A stretch of DNA of 64,000 bases from Nilaparvata lugens (lineage: Eukaryota; Arthropoda; Insecta; Hemiptera; Delphacidae), in contig NC_052508.1 in NCBI RefSeq assembly GCF_014356525.2, forward strand, positions 66,532,708-66,596,707. The letters are read 5' to 3'. The notes beneath the pieces were generated by a model. The model ran no database searches. It was not told the origin of the DNA and saw only the letters and a program-made list of their open reading frames with translations. This document shows, piece after piece, positions 12,501-22,339 of the stretch; position 1 is the stretch's first letter, and every line of letters begins with the position of its first letter. The translations under genes and the position numbers were made by a program.

Positions 12501-15500
12501 CTGTTGTGCCTTCTTACATAAGTGTAATAATTGTACATGACTGAATAAATACATAAATATGTAATCTCTACTCAATTTGGAGTCGTTTCAACAATGCTTT
12601 CTATTTTTTCAAAATGTTTGCATCCTCTTTAATTATTATGAAATTGGAAGATTGAGCATCTACAGTATCTGCAGTTTCTTGTTCATCCAAATGACTCCAC
12701 TGATAAAAAATATAAGATTTGCAATAGCTGGACGTTCCAGGGGAGTTGAAGAGATGGTATATTCTGGGATATTATATTATTAAATTGGAAAAAAATAATT
12801 CTAATTCAAATCCAACATAATTACTGCTATATTAATACATTCTATTTTATACTATTTGTACACTATTTTGTTCACCGTTTTGATCATTCTGCAGAATTAT
12901 TTCAAATCTTGAATTTTCTAGTCTGAGAATTGGTATTTTTCTGTTCAGGTTGCAAGATTCACATGGATGTTTTTTATGACCAAAGTTTTCGATCTTCTAG
13001 ATACAGTGAGTATTGATTTATGTGGTTGAATGGTTCATGTTAGTGGATAAAAACCTGTTTCAATTTATTTACTTCCAAAAATATAAAAAGGAGAGGCATA
13101 TAAGCCGCTCTACCACTTGACCATCATAATACATTTAGTCAGCAAGAGTTCAGAATTAATCTTTTCCTACAGTTACGTTGAAAAGTGGCCATTGCTGCAC
13201 TGATTACAGAACGCAAAGAATCACTTTTCCGCTCTAGTGCGGGAAAATTTTTTTCCGCACTCCAGATTTGCAACATGACAACGCAAAATAGTTAGTAGGT
13301 TATATGGAGCACCAGTGCAGCAAAATCAAAATGAAGTTGGTAACAGTGACTGTGGTGCACGTTTTAATAATATTGAGGCGGTGGATGTGAGGGGGGACAG
13401 CGACAGCTACCTCATTCAGCACACAGCCGCCCCCCCACCACCCGCCATTCAAACACACATACATTATTCTATTTTATTTATTAATAATAAAATTACACAG
13501 ATATACATTTGATGCATTTCAGGCAATTTTACCCATAATTACCCACTTTTCATATTCAATGGTAACTGTAGGAAAAACATAATGTGAAATATGTGCGCAA
13601 AGATCCTCTGCTGCACTCAAGAAACCATTCCGTAAACGTTTTTTTCGGTGCCGCAAACTGTCACTTTGCACACTAGTTGCACAAATAACTATTCCCATTC
13701 CAATTGATAAGTAAGATTTTGTTATCTCTACTTCCAGAAACAAGGAATTGTATAAAACAATGTCGTAGTTGGTTATCCATCTTGTTTTCACTATTATTAT
13801 TACTATCGTATTCCATAAAACTTTAAAGGGAAAAAACACTCACATTCTTTGATTTGGTGACGTCCGTTTCGTGCTGGTATTGCACATTTTCAAGCTGAGT
13901 TTCTGTTTGGCTTGAAAATGTGCAATACCACCACGAAACGGACGTCGCCACATCAAAGAATGTGAGTGTTTTTTCAGTTTAAAGTTTTATGAAATACGAT
14001 AGTAATAAAACAATGTCTTGAAATTGACAATTTTCAAAATCAAATATTTGATGTCTAAAACCCATTATAATGTTTAGCGATGTTTAGACCTAACCTAACG
14101 TAACGTAACCTAACCTAACCTAACCTAGCATGTCAATGGTTTTTCTACAGTTCTTATACCAACAATGTTGTACCTGTAGGTAATATATGAAAGAAAGTTC
14201 CTAAATATCTGCTTTAATAAATCAGGAACTGTTATCAACATTACTCAAGAACAAGAACTACTTTAAGGAACTGTTATTTCAATTCATGTTCTATTTGTTT
14301 TGTATGGATTCAATCTTATGGTACTATAAATTTTCTTATTCTTCTTCCTATAGCACTACAGTCTCATGTGGACCTTGGCTTCCATGACAATATTATTCCT
14401 TTCCATCTGTCTCTATCTCCAGCAACTCTCTTCTATCTCCTAATTCCCAACACCCGCAGATCTCTCTCCACATATTCCAGCCACCTTCTCCTTGGTCTCC
14501 CTCTTCTTCTTGTGCCTTCAATTCTCGCCTCCAATATGGCCTTTGGCAACCTTTCTCTATTCATCCTCTCAACTCATAATATGGCCTCTTTGGCCTTTGG
14601 CCTTTGGCCTTTGGCCTTTGGCCTTTGGCCTTTGGCCTTTGGCCTTTGGCAACCTTTCTCTATTCATCCTCTCAACATGTCCAAGCCAGCGTATCTGTTG
14701 CGATTTGATGAAACGTACAATATATTCCCTTCCAAGTAAATTATTTATCTCTTCATTACTTCGAATGTCTCAACTGTTCTTATGGGTTCCCATATTCTTC
14801 TGATGATATTAAACTTAAACTTTTAAATTTAATAATATTTTATTTGTCATAATAAATTCAATCCTATGATACTATTTATTGTGTGAAACGTGTCAGTTAT
14901 CTAGATTTGTTTAAATTTTCAAGGTATTCATGGTGCTAAGAAAGAGATCCGACCAAGTTTCGTTTTTGCATTTATATCACCATACAGGAATGGTATTAGC
15001 TACTTGGATTGGAACCAAATATGTGGCTGGTAAGTTTCTAATATCTATACAAAAAGTAGTGAATCAATTTGTTTATCATTACTACTTGATTCCTACTAAA
15101 TCCTTAAATTTATTGGATTATTCATAACATTAGTATTTCTAGATTGAATTTTTTATATAGTGTTATGTTTTATTATGAATCATTAATTTGTAATGTTTCA
15201 TCACCGGTGTATGATGAAGGATCATGATAAATTGTAAGGTACCGTATAGTAACAAATAGATTGATAACTATCAATATACAGGTACCTACCATATTATTAG
15301 AAGAACATTAGTATTTAGTGATAAAAAGGGTACCGAGTTTTTTATTTCTATTTATATTAGAAGAACGTATTCAAAGCAGATTTTAAATTCAAATAACTCT
15401 TTTGAATCTCAAAACTAATAAATTCTAAACCGATAAATTTCATTGTTCTGAGACCAAATTGCAACCATTCATAGACATGAAATTTGTTATTTATAATATA

Positions 15501-18500
15501 AATTGATCAATATTATTATTCCATGCCATTTGTGACAAACTATCTCTGGCCAAATTTTATTTTTATTAATCGTAAATAAGTCATGTAAAAGAGGATTATA
15601 AGATTGATACTCTTTAGTTTCTATTCTCTATGGTCATGTTGAATATACGAGGGAAGCAATAGATTGAATTTAATTATTGATCTCTGACAATACTTGGATT
15701 CTACTTTGAATTCCACTCTCAGCCTCTGAATGAATTTCATTTTCACTATATACTATAGCTGTTGAGTCCGATATGTCACTGTGTAATGTATCACTATGGC
15801 CCGGTCGCACAATAGCCGGTTAAATTTTTATTAATCACGGTTTAAATTTAACCGGCTGTTGTGCAACCGGCACTATCTATTGTAAAAAGCTTTTCACAAG
15901 ACAGAACTGTCATTATATTAGTATCTTCCGTCATACATTTAATCTACTTCCAGATACCAAAAAGGTATTTCTTTAGTTACATATTGAATGAAAAAGACTA
16001 AGAAATTGTCAAAAAACCACTGATTTATTGATAATTAGAAAGACCGGTTTCGGTTATTACACCATTGTCAATCTCTGATAAACTCAGTTTTCTAATTAGG
16101 ACTCAGGTCTTTCTAATTATCAATAAATCAGTGGTTTTTTGACAATTTCTTAGTCTTTTTCATTCAATATGAATAATCACCACAATATCAACTTCTCAAC
16201 TACACAAAAAGTCTCTAGTTTCAGTTTTGAATCGATAAATTTGATTTTTCAGGCGGCCACGGAGTTCTTTTTGGAACAATTAATTCGTTCGTCCATGCTG
16301 TCATGTACATCTACTACTTACTAACAGCCCTCAATCCAGAGTACAAAAAATCAATTTGGTGGAAAAAGCATATCACCGAGTTACAGTTGGTGAGTGTCTC
16401 CTTTATTGATTTCTGCCTAAAAATTGCATTCTATCCGTCTTTAATTGATTAATCTATTAATCTTTGAAAGATATATATATCAGATACAAGATAGACTACC
16501 AAAAAATATTGACATTCATAGTCACTTCACAAGAAACCGTGAGAGTATACACGGTATAATCCAAGATGCAGACTTGAAAAGTCAAAGTCGAGATTTAATT
16601 CATTCATTATTTTATTAATTTATACAATAAGTACATTATCAAAATGATAGGGAGAGGAAAAATAAGACAACCTTGTGCTATTCCTCTCCCAAATTTAGAT
16701 AACACATAGTCCGAAATAGATCAAGTCTTGTAGTTCTTCAATTCACAAAATTTTTAGTCCTCAAGTATTCTACCAAAGAGCTACCCTGTGATAGGCTACA
16801 AATTCCATAACTTGCTACCAACTCAAGTTAGATCTTTGCCAAATAAACGTTTTCTCCAAGTACTTAGATCCTGGTTGATTGTGAATCCATTTCATTCAGT
16901 GGAGGAATTCATTACTACTGATCACAACACCATAGTCTATTTAATTTAATGGGATTTTTTGTGTATTTAAACTAATACCCAAGTACAGGAGACTCAATTA
17001 TCTGAAATAATAAAATTATCTGATAAATTTTGAAATTATCTGATTAAATTATTATTAAATTCTGGTAAATTATCTGATTCAATTGTAAATTTTCCTTGTA
17101 ACTTATCTGTTTTATTTATTATTGTCTATTGTATTTGTGTGTGCCGGTGTAACTTATTTTATGTTTCTTCAATGTGAATTGTGACATGGCTATATGTAAC
17201 TTCTATGTTCAACTGACCCAATAAAAATTTGAACATGAGAATATTTTATCATGATTTCAATTTGATGTTTTTATCATGAAATAGAATGAAGTGACCTCGG
17301 GCAGTTGTGAAGCGAGGTCCTTGAACCATAAAATCAACCTACAGTAGATAAAAACACTGGCCCAATTGCACAAAATCATGTTAAATTTTAATCGTGATTA
17401 AATGCCAATCAGAGAAGCTTCCTATTAAAAAGAGCTTTTTGTAATTGGCTCTCTTGGTATTTAATCATGATTAAAATTTAACAGGCTTTTGTGAAACCGA
17501 ACCCTTGTGTGTCATTATCGTGATTTGATTAGAATAGAATAGAATATGATTTATTGTAAACGCTTCTGAGTTCCTCAGAAGCATTACCTTCGTCACACCC
17601 TATACAATAAATTTCATACATACATTATACAAAAATTGAAAAACTATTCTAAAAGGAGTAAAATATATCAATTATCAAGATCCACTTATGGAAATGTACA
17701 GATTAATAAAAAAATTCTTAATGTGATTGATGAAATAGTAGAATGAAATTGTCCCTAGAAGATTATTTTATCTATAGTCTTTGAATACATTTCTACAAAT
17801 ATCCCCAATATTTTAGCCATTCTTCAAATTGCATATCTAGGAGTGCAGATTGAAATGTATTCATTGAGTGCAGATTGAAGAGGTGTGGAATATTGTATGA
17901 AATTTCCAATGAGAGTCGGACTGCAAAGTATAGGCCTACATTTCTATTTCAAAGACGAAATTCTATTTTTTCTACCAATGGAGTCCTTTCTCTGTTTCAT
18001 CAAAATCTTTATTAACAGACAGTTGAGGATGATTTGAATGAAACTCGAAAGTTGTAAATAAAAGCACATCATATTTAAAATTAATTAGTACGGTACATGT
18101 GTGTGAAAAATCGAAAATTTATACTTTCTGAGTAGTTGTGAGGGTAATATTGTGTTATAGTTATCTATACTATAATATAAAAAGACTATAGTGAAGTCCA
18201 CGTTTTAATGGCAGTGAAGAAAGATAGGAAAACAACTTTGCCGATCTTCTGTCTTGTCAATGCCTTCTATAGACGGTAGCTGATACAGCTTTATAGATGT
18301 AATATTAACTGTTTTTTCTCGTTTAAAATAATCAATTATATTTTATTAAGCAAGAAATTATACTTTTCAATGATTTTATCATGAATTTTCATAATTAAGA
18401 TAAATCATTATGTTAATTTATTATTAATTGTAGGCTAAATTATTAAAAGACTATCTGGCATCAATGGTGTTCGACAAGCGAGAAAGTGATAGCGCTATTC

Positions 18501-19561
18501 GTTTTGTCGAATAATAGAAAAGGATAGCAATACCATTGTTTAACAAACACTGCCATTATAACGTGGACCTCACTATAGCTATTGTCCAACCACAGGTTTA
18601 TAAAAAAACGAGATACCGGTATGTCGACTTTTAATAAATTTTTGGTTAGAAAATACCGGTATCTCGACTTCAAATAACTGTGGTTTGATAATACCGATAC
18701 CGGTATCTCGATTTTTAATAAATATGTGGTTTGAAAATACCGGTATCTCGATTTCAAATAAATCAGTGGTTGGATAATACCGGTACCTCGGTTTTTAATA
18801 AATCTATAGCTGGACAATATCCAGTATTTTAATCCAGAAAATTTATACATCGCATCTCACAATAGATCAAGAAATCATCATTCATAAATTTTACAAAAAT
18901 ACTAAACTATAACATTTTTTTCTCAATTGTTTAAGTCGATTATTGTCGACTACGTATTGTTGATTATTACACGGTCGGTCAACTATTTGAGCCTCAAGTC
19001 AATGACGTGCATCATGTAGGCTACACTGTATTTTATGTCATATGACGAGCTTATGCATTTTGTAAAATTATCTGGCAAAAGAATCTTGAACCTTAAAATA
19101 GTTGGACCACGCTGTGCTCGTTCAACAAACTGAGTTCTGGGACATTTGATGGACGTCCCAAGACAGTAAAAAAGTGGGACGTTTGGTCACCATGAAAGGT
19201 GCTTGACTGAAATTGTACAAGAGGGAATCTTGACTATTTAGGGCTGGTTTCCAAACTCAGGATTCAGCTAAGTTCTAGACTTTAAACAGCTGGTGTCAGA
19301 AAATTGGCTTCCCGAACCGAGGCGTAGTCTAAGTCCACGTTTAAATTGAATTTCGAAAAACTAATTGCATTTTTTTCTCATTTCAGATCCAGTTTGTTCT
19401 GACATCACTTCACAGCGCAATCGCCTTATTCAATCCTTACTGCAAATTTCCCAAAGTGCTTCTTGCCGCTTTCATTCCTCAGGACGTATTCATGTTCTTT
19501 CTATTTTTTGGATTTCTATAGGAAAGCTTACCTTAATCCTAAGAAAAAACTTAAAGAATAA
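6550..19561 (+). CDS. Very-long-chain fatty acid elongase (ELO family), seven exons, C-terminal frameshift
   Basis: ELO proteins are ER membrane enzymes that condense malonyl-CoA with a fatty acyl-CoA. Exons: 6550-6610, 9426-9616, 12195-12278, 12949-13005, 14924-15029, 16253-16389, 19387 onward. All are bounded by AG/GT and all phases agree. Family signatures: DPR near the N-terminus (residues 21-23), a KVFDLLDT block, the catalytic histidine box HLYHH (H147, H150, H151), an N-x3-H-x2-MY-x-YY block in exon 6, and T-x2-Q-x2-Q across the exon 6/7 junction. The frame stops at 19519-19521 after 256 codons. One base over, the expected FYRKAY ending runs to a stop at 19559-19561, giving about 270 residues. 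An extra G near 19510 explains this; it may be a real mutation or an assembly error. The introns are filled with repeats. Confidence 0.88.
6815..6920 (-). repeat. LINE/SINE 3'-end repeat
   Basis: The minus-strand block around TTTTGGGCTATTCATG precedes an AATGAATGAATGAAT tail at the low-coordinate end. It belongs to the same dispersed family as 2845-2970 and lies in elongase intron 1. Confidence 0.4.
7239..7500 (+). repeat. TTGACCGAGCGAAG family, single-ended copy
   Basis: It starts TGACCGAGCGAAGTGAGG and continues with a body resembling that at 44629-44930 (GGAGCCTCCTTCATACG near its end). It lacks the inverted 3' terminus seen in the 692-944 copy. Confidence 0.5.
8061..8678. repeat. Palindromic foldback, arms about 300 bp
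   Basis: The ends are AAGACTGTGCAAAGG and its inverse CCTTTGCACAGTCTT. The arms pair through GATATGAGCGCCCAAAG and its relatives with a short loop near 8361. It is the intact counterpart of the split element at 2985-4255 and lies in elongase intron 1. Confidence 0.7.
8867..9395. mobile_element. TIR element, TTTTCCTACAGTTAC ends, copy 1
   Basis: The terminus TTTTTCCTACAGTTACG (about 8867) is inverted at about 9245-9262. Downstream sequence to about 9395 is also shared with the second copy (13160-13695). The minus strand holds an open segment reading SLLHRKKRLR...FLSAAEELCARISH, partly conserved between the copies and carrying a six-codon in-frame insertion here. Its protein family is not recognised. 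Confidence 0.55.
9831..10040. repeat. Foldback repeat, GACTAAGAAGTTGTC ends
   Basis: Inverted ends around AAAAAGACTAAGAAGTTGTC enclose the family core CCGAAACCGGTCTTTC. Relatives are at 4266-4690, 15984-16212 and 63741-63870. Confidence 0.6.
10397..10618 (+). pseudogene. Possible LINE C-terminal remnant
   Basis: A 73-codon open segment contains HQTRYTVN and a later YHNLT...SLFKLKL pattern. This vaguely resembles the tail of insect non-LTR reverse transcriptase ORFs (YHTR... then YNxLP...FKxxLK). The resemblance is weak and no upstream RT motif is present. Confidence 0.25.
10870..11110. repeat. Foldback with AACACTTACTTTT arms, copy 1
   Basis: Outer arms of the type GAAAAAAACACTTA and TAAGTGTTTTTC, plus inner AAGGAGAAGCTTCATCA-like arms, mark a snapback element. 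A cleaner relative lies at 25040-25165 and a fragment at about 9700-9760. Confidence 0.55.
11150..11616 (-). pseudogene. Non-LTR retrotransposon RT C-terminal fragment
   Basis: Reading leftward from 11616: LTIYGSTSKRNLDKILKQQK, a stop, then AIRIMSNLRRSDSVRSLF...LGILTIYGQYV..., then after a frame change near 11300 FSINLPGNLKLIEDIKIF and KEYLVSLSLYSLQEF. This is the typical tail of a Jockey/CR1-like ORF2 (xRxLxxLxILTxxxxY, then NxLPxxIKxIEDIKxF). It carries at least one stop and one frameshift, so it is dead. Confidence 0.7.
11607..11985. repeat. Tandem duplication, about 187-bp unit, two copies
   Basis: Both units contain GTCCATGCTACCAATCA, AAAATCGCTCAAACTTTG and AAATTTCAGCCAAATCTGAG in the same order. 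The join is near 11793. No gene is supported. Confidence 0.75.
12440..12560 (+). repeat. LINE/SINE 3'-end repeat
   Basis: GGGACAGTTTTGGACATAAG then CCTGTTGTGCC leads into a degenerate AATAAATACATAAATA tail. Plus orientation, elongase intron 3. Confidence 0.5.
13160..13695. mobile_element. TIR element, TTTTCCTACAGTTAC ends, copy 2
   Basis: Second copy of the 8867-9395 element. The left end is at about 13162 and the inverted end at about 13558-13580, with a shared extension to about 13695. A GC-rich segment with a C-rich run (13381-13443) is unique to this copy. The minus strand again carries the conserved open segment ending in SHYVFPTVTIEYEKWV. Confidence 0.55.
13735..14010. repeat. Snapback element, GAAACGGACGTCGCCAC arms, copy 1
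   Basis: Arms of about 75 bp around AACACTCACATTCTTTGAT and TTTCAAGC fold on a short centre near 13905. A second copy is at 29335-29570, preceded in both by GTTGGTTATCCATCTTGTTT. Confidence 0.7.
14088..14127 (-). repeat. Interstitial telomere-like tract (TTAGG)n
   Basis: About seven pentamers of the CCTAA type, with two CGTAA variants, lie in elongase intron 4. TTAGG is the ancestral insect telomere repeat. The tract is short and could also arise by chance slippage. Confidence 0.6.
14380..14790 (-). pseudogene. LINE RT C-terminal fragment with internal satellite
   Basis: Minus strand reads LLGREYIVRFIKSQQIRWLG, HVERMNRERLPKA, then the 7-bp satellite, a second copy of the MNRERLPKA segment, and IEGTRRRGRPRRRWLEYVER. 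RWLGHVERM and RRRGRPRRRW are hallmarks of the C-terminal end of a common insect non-LTR RT ORF. The fragment is broken by the repeat expansion. Confidence 0.7.
14581..14650. repeat. 7-bp tandem repeat, GGCCTTT, about nine copies
   Basis: Essentially perfect head-to-tail units. They lie between duplicated copies of GGCAACCTTTCTCTATTC (14542 and 14648), so the array grew inside a duplicated piece of the LINE fragment. Confidence 0.9.
15799..15872. mobile_element. Short MITE, CGGTTGCACAAAAGCCGG family
   Basis: Compact inverted repeat: GCACAATAGCCGGTTAAAT against ATTTAACCGGCTGTTGTGC. Larger relatives are at 17371, 33602, 41987, 48240, 51965 and 63272. Confidence 0.65.
15984..16212. repeat. Foldback repeat, GACTAAGAAATTGTC ends
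   Basis: Clear inverted arms (about 15990-16060 and 16110-16165) with ACCGGTTTCGGTTATTACAC in one arm. The 3' edge is about 45 bp upstream of elongase exon 6. Confidence 0.65.
16600..16700 (-). repeat. LINE/SINE 3'-end repeat
   Basis: The minus strand reads GGGAGAGGAATAGCACAAGG and runs into an AATGAATGAATT-like tail at the low-coordinate end. Confidence 0.45.
17371..17504. mobile_element. MITE, GCACAAAAGCCGG family
   Basis: Inverted ends GGCCCAATTGCACAAAATCA and AACAGGCTTTTGTGAAACCG, with inner arms AATCAGAGAAGC and the diverged AATTGGCTCTC. Confidence 0.6.
17525..17660 (-). repeat. LINE-like 3' end with (ATTCT)n tail
   Basis: On the minus strand the segment ends CAATAAATCATATTCTATTC, a simple-repeat tail typical of non-LTR retrotransposon 3' ends. 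Confidence 0.4.
18186..18578. mobile_element. MITE, GTCCACGTTATAATGGCAG family
   Basis: Starts CTATAGTGAAGTCCACG and ends CATTATAACGTGGACCTCAC. The internal motif GATAGCGCTATTCG is shared with 49075-49345 and 49880 onward. Confidence 0.7.
18600..18840. repeat. Minisatellite, about 42-bp unit, about five copies
   Basis: Each unit carries ATACCGGTATCTCGA followed by TTTAATAAAT or TTCAAATAA and a GTGGTTGGATAAT-like stretch. The long minus-strand open frame here simply reads through the repeat and is not taken as a gene. Confidence 0.75.
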
Positions 19562-19562
19562 A
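19557..19562 (+). terminator. Poly(A) signal overlapping the elongase stop
   Basis: AATAAA overlaps the stop codon of the shifted (family-like) C-terminal frame. A poly(A) signal here would give a very short 3' UTR for that frame. Confidence 0.4.
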
Positions 19563-20139
19563 GATAGTTTATAGAAATATAGTCCTGTTTTCATATTTAT
19601 ATTTTTGGTATGATAGATTGATTTATTATGCCTTTATTAGGGCAGGATTAGGACTCCAGGTCCTCTTTGCCACATCACCCTTTTATGGATTGTACCATAC
19701 TGTACCACTACCTCCGTAAACAGAGGTAGTAACTGTACTGGTATGGATAGTACCATTGAGAAAAGATAGCATAAGAAGATACCATAATGTATTAGGGCAT
19801 TTTATTATCTTCTTTCTTTAGGGCTACTTTTAATATAGATAAAAATATAAATCCGAGTACCATTTAAAATTATTTCGTAACGACATGTTTCGGCTATACT
19901 AATAGTATCTAATAGATTAACTAATAGAAATAATAGATTAACTAATAGTAGCCGAGACATGTCGTGACGAGATAATTTAAAAGGGTACACCGATTTTATT
20001 TTTATTTGGATTAGGGTATATATTTTCCAAATTTCACTATTTGTTCAAGTCGATTATTGTCGACAATTGTCGATTATTACTGTCTTGAGAGTGAATGAAC
20101 GGCAAAGTATGCGAGACTACCACCATCACATAGCTTTAA

Positions 20140-20806
20140 GGCCCTTTGCACACTGGGCCACCATGGAAGCGCTTCCACGGAAGCGCCACCATCAAAATTT
20201 GATAGCATTGAACACTACAGCCACCACCACGCAGTCACCACTTGACTCATCACTCCAGTTAACTCATGATCAGTTGAAGAATGGACGTGGAAGAAACAGG
20301 ACTTTTGGCATATGTTGAATAATATAATCAATATTAATCAAGAGAAGTGGTTATATAACTTACCAAATTCATTTTGTTCATTTTCTGTGAGGTTATATTT
20401 TTCAATGAAAAGATTTACCAGCTCCCTCCAAGAATTTTCCTTCACATCCCGGCCTGCATATAATTTTGAAGACATGTCCCATATAGCTGGTCTGCTTTCA
20501 ACTTCAAGAAATAACCTTTTTGTATCAAATTGTTCACTATACATTACGACGACTTCATCAGACAACTGTACTGAACTTGGTTTGAATTGAAACTGAACTG
20601 GAGATGCTTTCTGGTGGCTGGTAGCTGGTGGCTCTAGTGTGCAATGACAGATAATACTCAATGGTATGACGTGGTGGCGACACAAAATCGACGGCTCGAG
20701 CCACTACATTCCTGGAAGCTCGGCTGGTGGCTCTAGTGTACAGTGACAGATAAGAGACAATGCTACCACGTGGTGGCGCTTCCGTGGAATTTGTGTGCAA
20801 AGGGCC
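20140..20806. mobile_element. PIF/Harbinger-like non-autonomous element, 667 bp
   Basis: Perfect terminal repeat GGCCCTTTGCACAC at 20140 and its inverse ending at 20806, extended by GGAAGCGCCACCA subterminal repeats. Flanking TAA at 20137-20139 and 20807-20809 is the 3-bp TWA target duplication typical of PIF/Harbinger. The only coding remnant is a minus-strand MADF exon; no transposase is present. Confidence 0.8.
20372..20544 (-). pseudogene. MADF-domain exon of a Harbinger accessory protein
   Basis: From the methionine at 20544 the minus strand reads MYSEQFDTKRLFLEVESRPA, IWDMSSKLYAGRD, NSWRELVNLFIEKY. This is a MADF (Myb/SANT-like) DNA-binding domain of the sort encoded by the second gene of PIF/Harbinger elements. 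After NEFG there is a GTAAGT donor; the open frame continues only to a stop at 20338. The downstream exons of an intact accessory gene are missing, consistent with internal deletion. Function in the parent element would be binding transposon ends; here it is probably inert. Confidence 0.7.
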
Positions 20807-21291
20807 TAAGAAAGGAACAACTCGTAGATTTGAGCAAACAACGGAATTTGGAGCATAAATATGCCCTATACCATGATCTTCTTATGCTATCTTTTCTCCA
20901 TGATAATACTATTAACTCATAATAAAATATGATGATTATTAACATCAATCGTATTAGTTAATTTTATCACTCAATATTTTTGTGTAGACTATAATTTGCC
21001 GCAAATTACAACAACAACAACAACAACAACGCAAAAGACAACAAGTCCCTGACCTTGTTGTATTGATTAGCTTGATATGTTTCAAACTTATAAAATAATT
21101 TTGCTATTTTATTTATTCATTTCGCAAAAATCAATACAACTTTGAAAAAAACAAGCATGATAGCCCAAAACTATATCCTGTAAAAAAATAGTACGCTGTA
21201 ATAATATATTATAATGAACTCTTAAACAGAAATATCAAATAGCAGAATAAAAAACTATGAAAATATGTAGGCCTACTTAGATAGCTGCGAA

Positions 21292-21687
21292 TCAAGTTAT
21301 CTCTGTAAATCTGATCTGATATTTTTGATTCTTGATATACCACTCTTGATGACTTCTCATACGGCTCTGTCTCTTCTGTGGTTGCTGAGAGCGATACGGT
21401 TTGAGTTTTTCAGGGAAAAAGAAGTTAAATCTCTCCTGAAAATAGTGGAAAAAAGTCTCAAACAAGCTGGAGTCACCAGGGATCTGAAGTACTACATCCC
21501 AAAGGGTGCTGGCCATATCATTTCCAAAAAGAATCAATGTAGTCTCATTTACAGGCCTCGATCTGAAAGAATAGTTTATATGCCACATAGATTGCCAGGT
21601 ACACCTGACAACAATGCTCCTTGTATTGTGAAAACACCTAATTTTCAGCTTCAACCATCATCACCATCCATATTGTCCTCACAGTGA
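21292..21687. other. Segment open on both strands, unrecognised
   Basis: Plus frame 21325-21687 and minus frame 21292-21654 are each 120 codons. The minus frame has a GNDMASTLWDVVLQIPGD stretch and a basic QQPQKRQSRMR tail; the plus frame has REKEVKSLLKIVEKSLKQAG and YRPRSERIVYMPHRLPG. I recognise neither. It adjoins the inverted repeat at 21640-22335, so a transposon-derived fragment is likely. Confidence 0.3.
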
Positions 21688-22335
21688 TATTTTGCACAAT
21701 GATATAAGTTATTCATGAAATTATGTTCTATAAGAATCACCCGTTAGATGCACTTCATTTCAGTATTTCCTAGTGGAGAGGCGCGCTATAAAGATACATC
21801 AAGGATCAAAATTTCAAACACTTATAACTATTGACAAAAAGCTCGGATCTCATCGTACTATAAACTTCATTCTTCTCGGCTCGTCAAGGCGGTTCAAAAT
21901 CATGCATCACAAGTCAAATTCGGTCGAAAAATGGAAGATTTGTTGTTGAGTGTACTCAAGCACATATTCCTATACACAAAAAATGGCCAATTTCTATATT
22001 CGAAGCTGCATATCTTGTGAAATGCTTCAGATTGAAATTTCAAATCTAGTGAGGATGTGAGAGTGAGTGTTCCCCGTCTTTCTACTGCAATTGAATACTT
22101 TCAATACCAATACGATTCGAAAGTTATAGGAAATTTCTAAAATGGCCTTGAGGTGTCCTTAAGCGCGCCTCTCCACTAGGAAATACTGAAATGAAGTGCA
22201 TCTAACGGGTGATTCTCATAGAACATAATTTCATAAACTTATATCATTCTGAAAAATATCACTGTGAGGACAATATGGATGGTGATGGTTGAAGCTAAAA
22301 ATTAGGTGTTTTTCACAATACAGGTCAGGTGTCAG
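21640..22335. repeat. Inverted repeat, arms about 160 bp, spacer about 370 bp
   Basis: The left arm (about 21640-21795, including CACCCGTTAGATGCACTTCA and AGTGGAGAGGCGCGC) is mirrored at about 22163-22335 with few differences. The spacer is unique and non-coding. Confidence 0.75.
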
Positions 22336-22339
22336 GTGT

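Larger units (their letters stand above)
19737..20905. repeat. Foldback repeat split by a Harbinger-like element
   Basis: The ends GAGAAAAGATAGCATAAGAA (about 19760) and its inverse (about 20875-20900) match the inner palindrome at 4317-4582. A local hairpin at 19862-19982 (GACATGTTTCGGCTA against TAGCCGAGACATGTC) and the 20140-20806 insertion separate the arms. Confidence 0.6.

Noticed and set aside
14368..14803. Two overlapping plus-strand ORFs of 123 and 103 codons
   Set aside because: They are antisense to a LINE RT fragment and are extended by the 7-bp satellite.
18461..18850. 129-codon minus-strand ORF
   Set aside because: It simply reads through the 42-bp minisatellite; the repeated SRYRYF pattern comes from the repeat.
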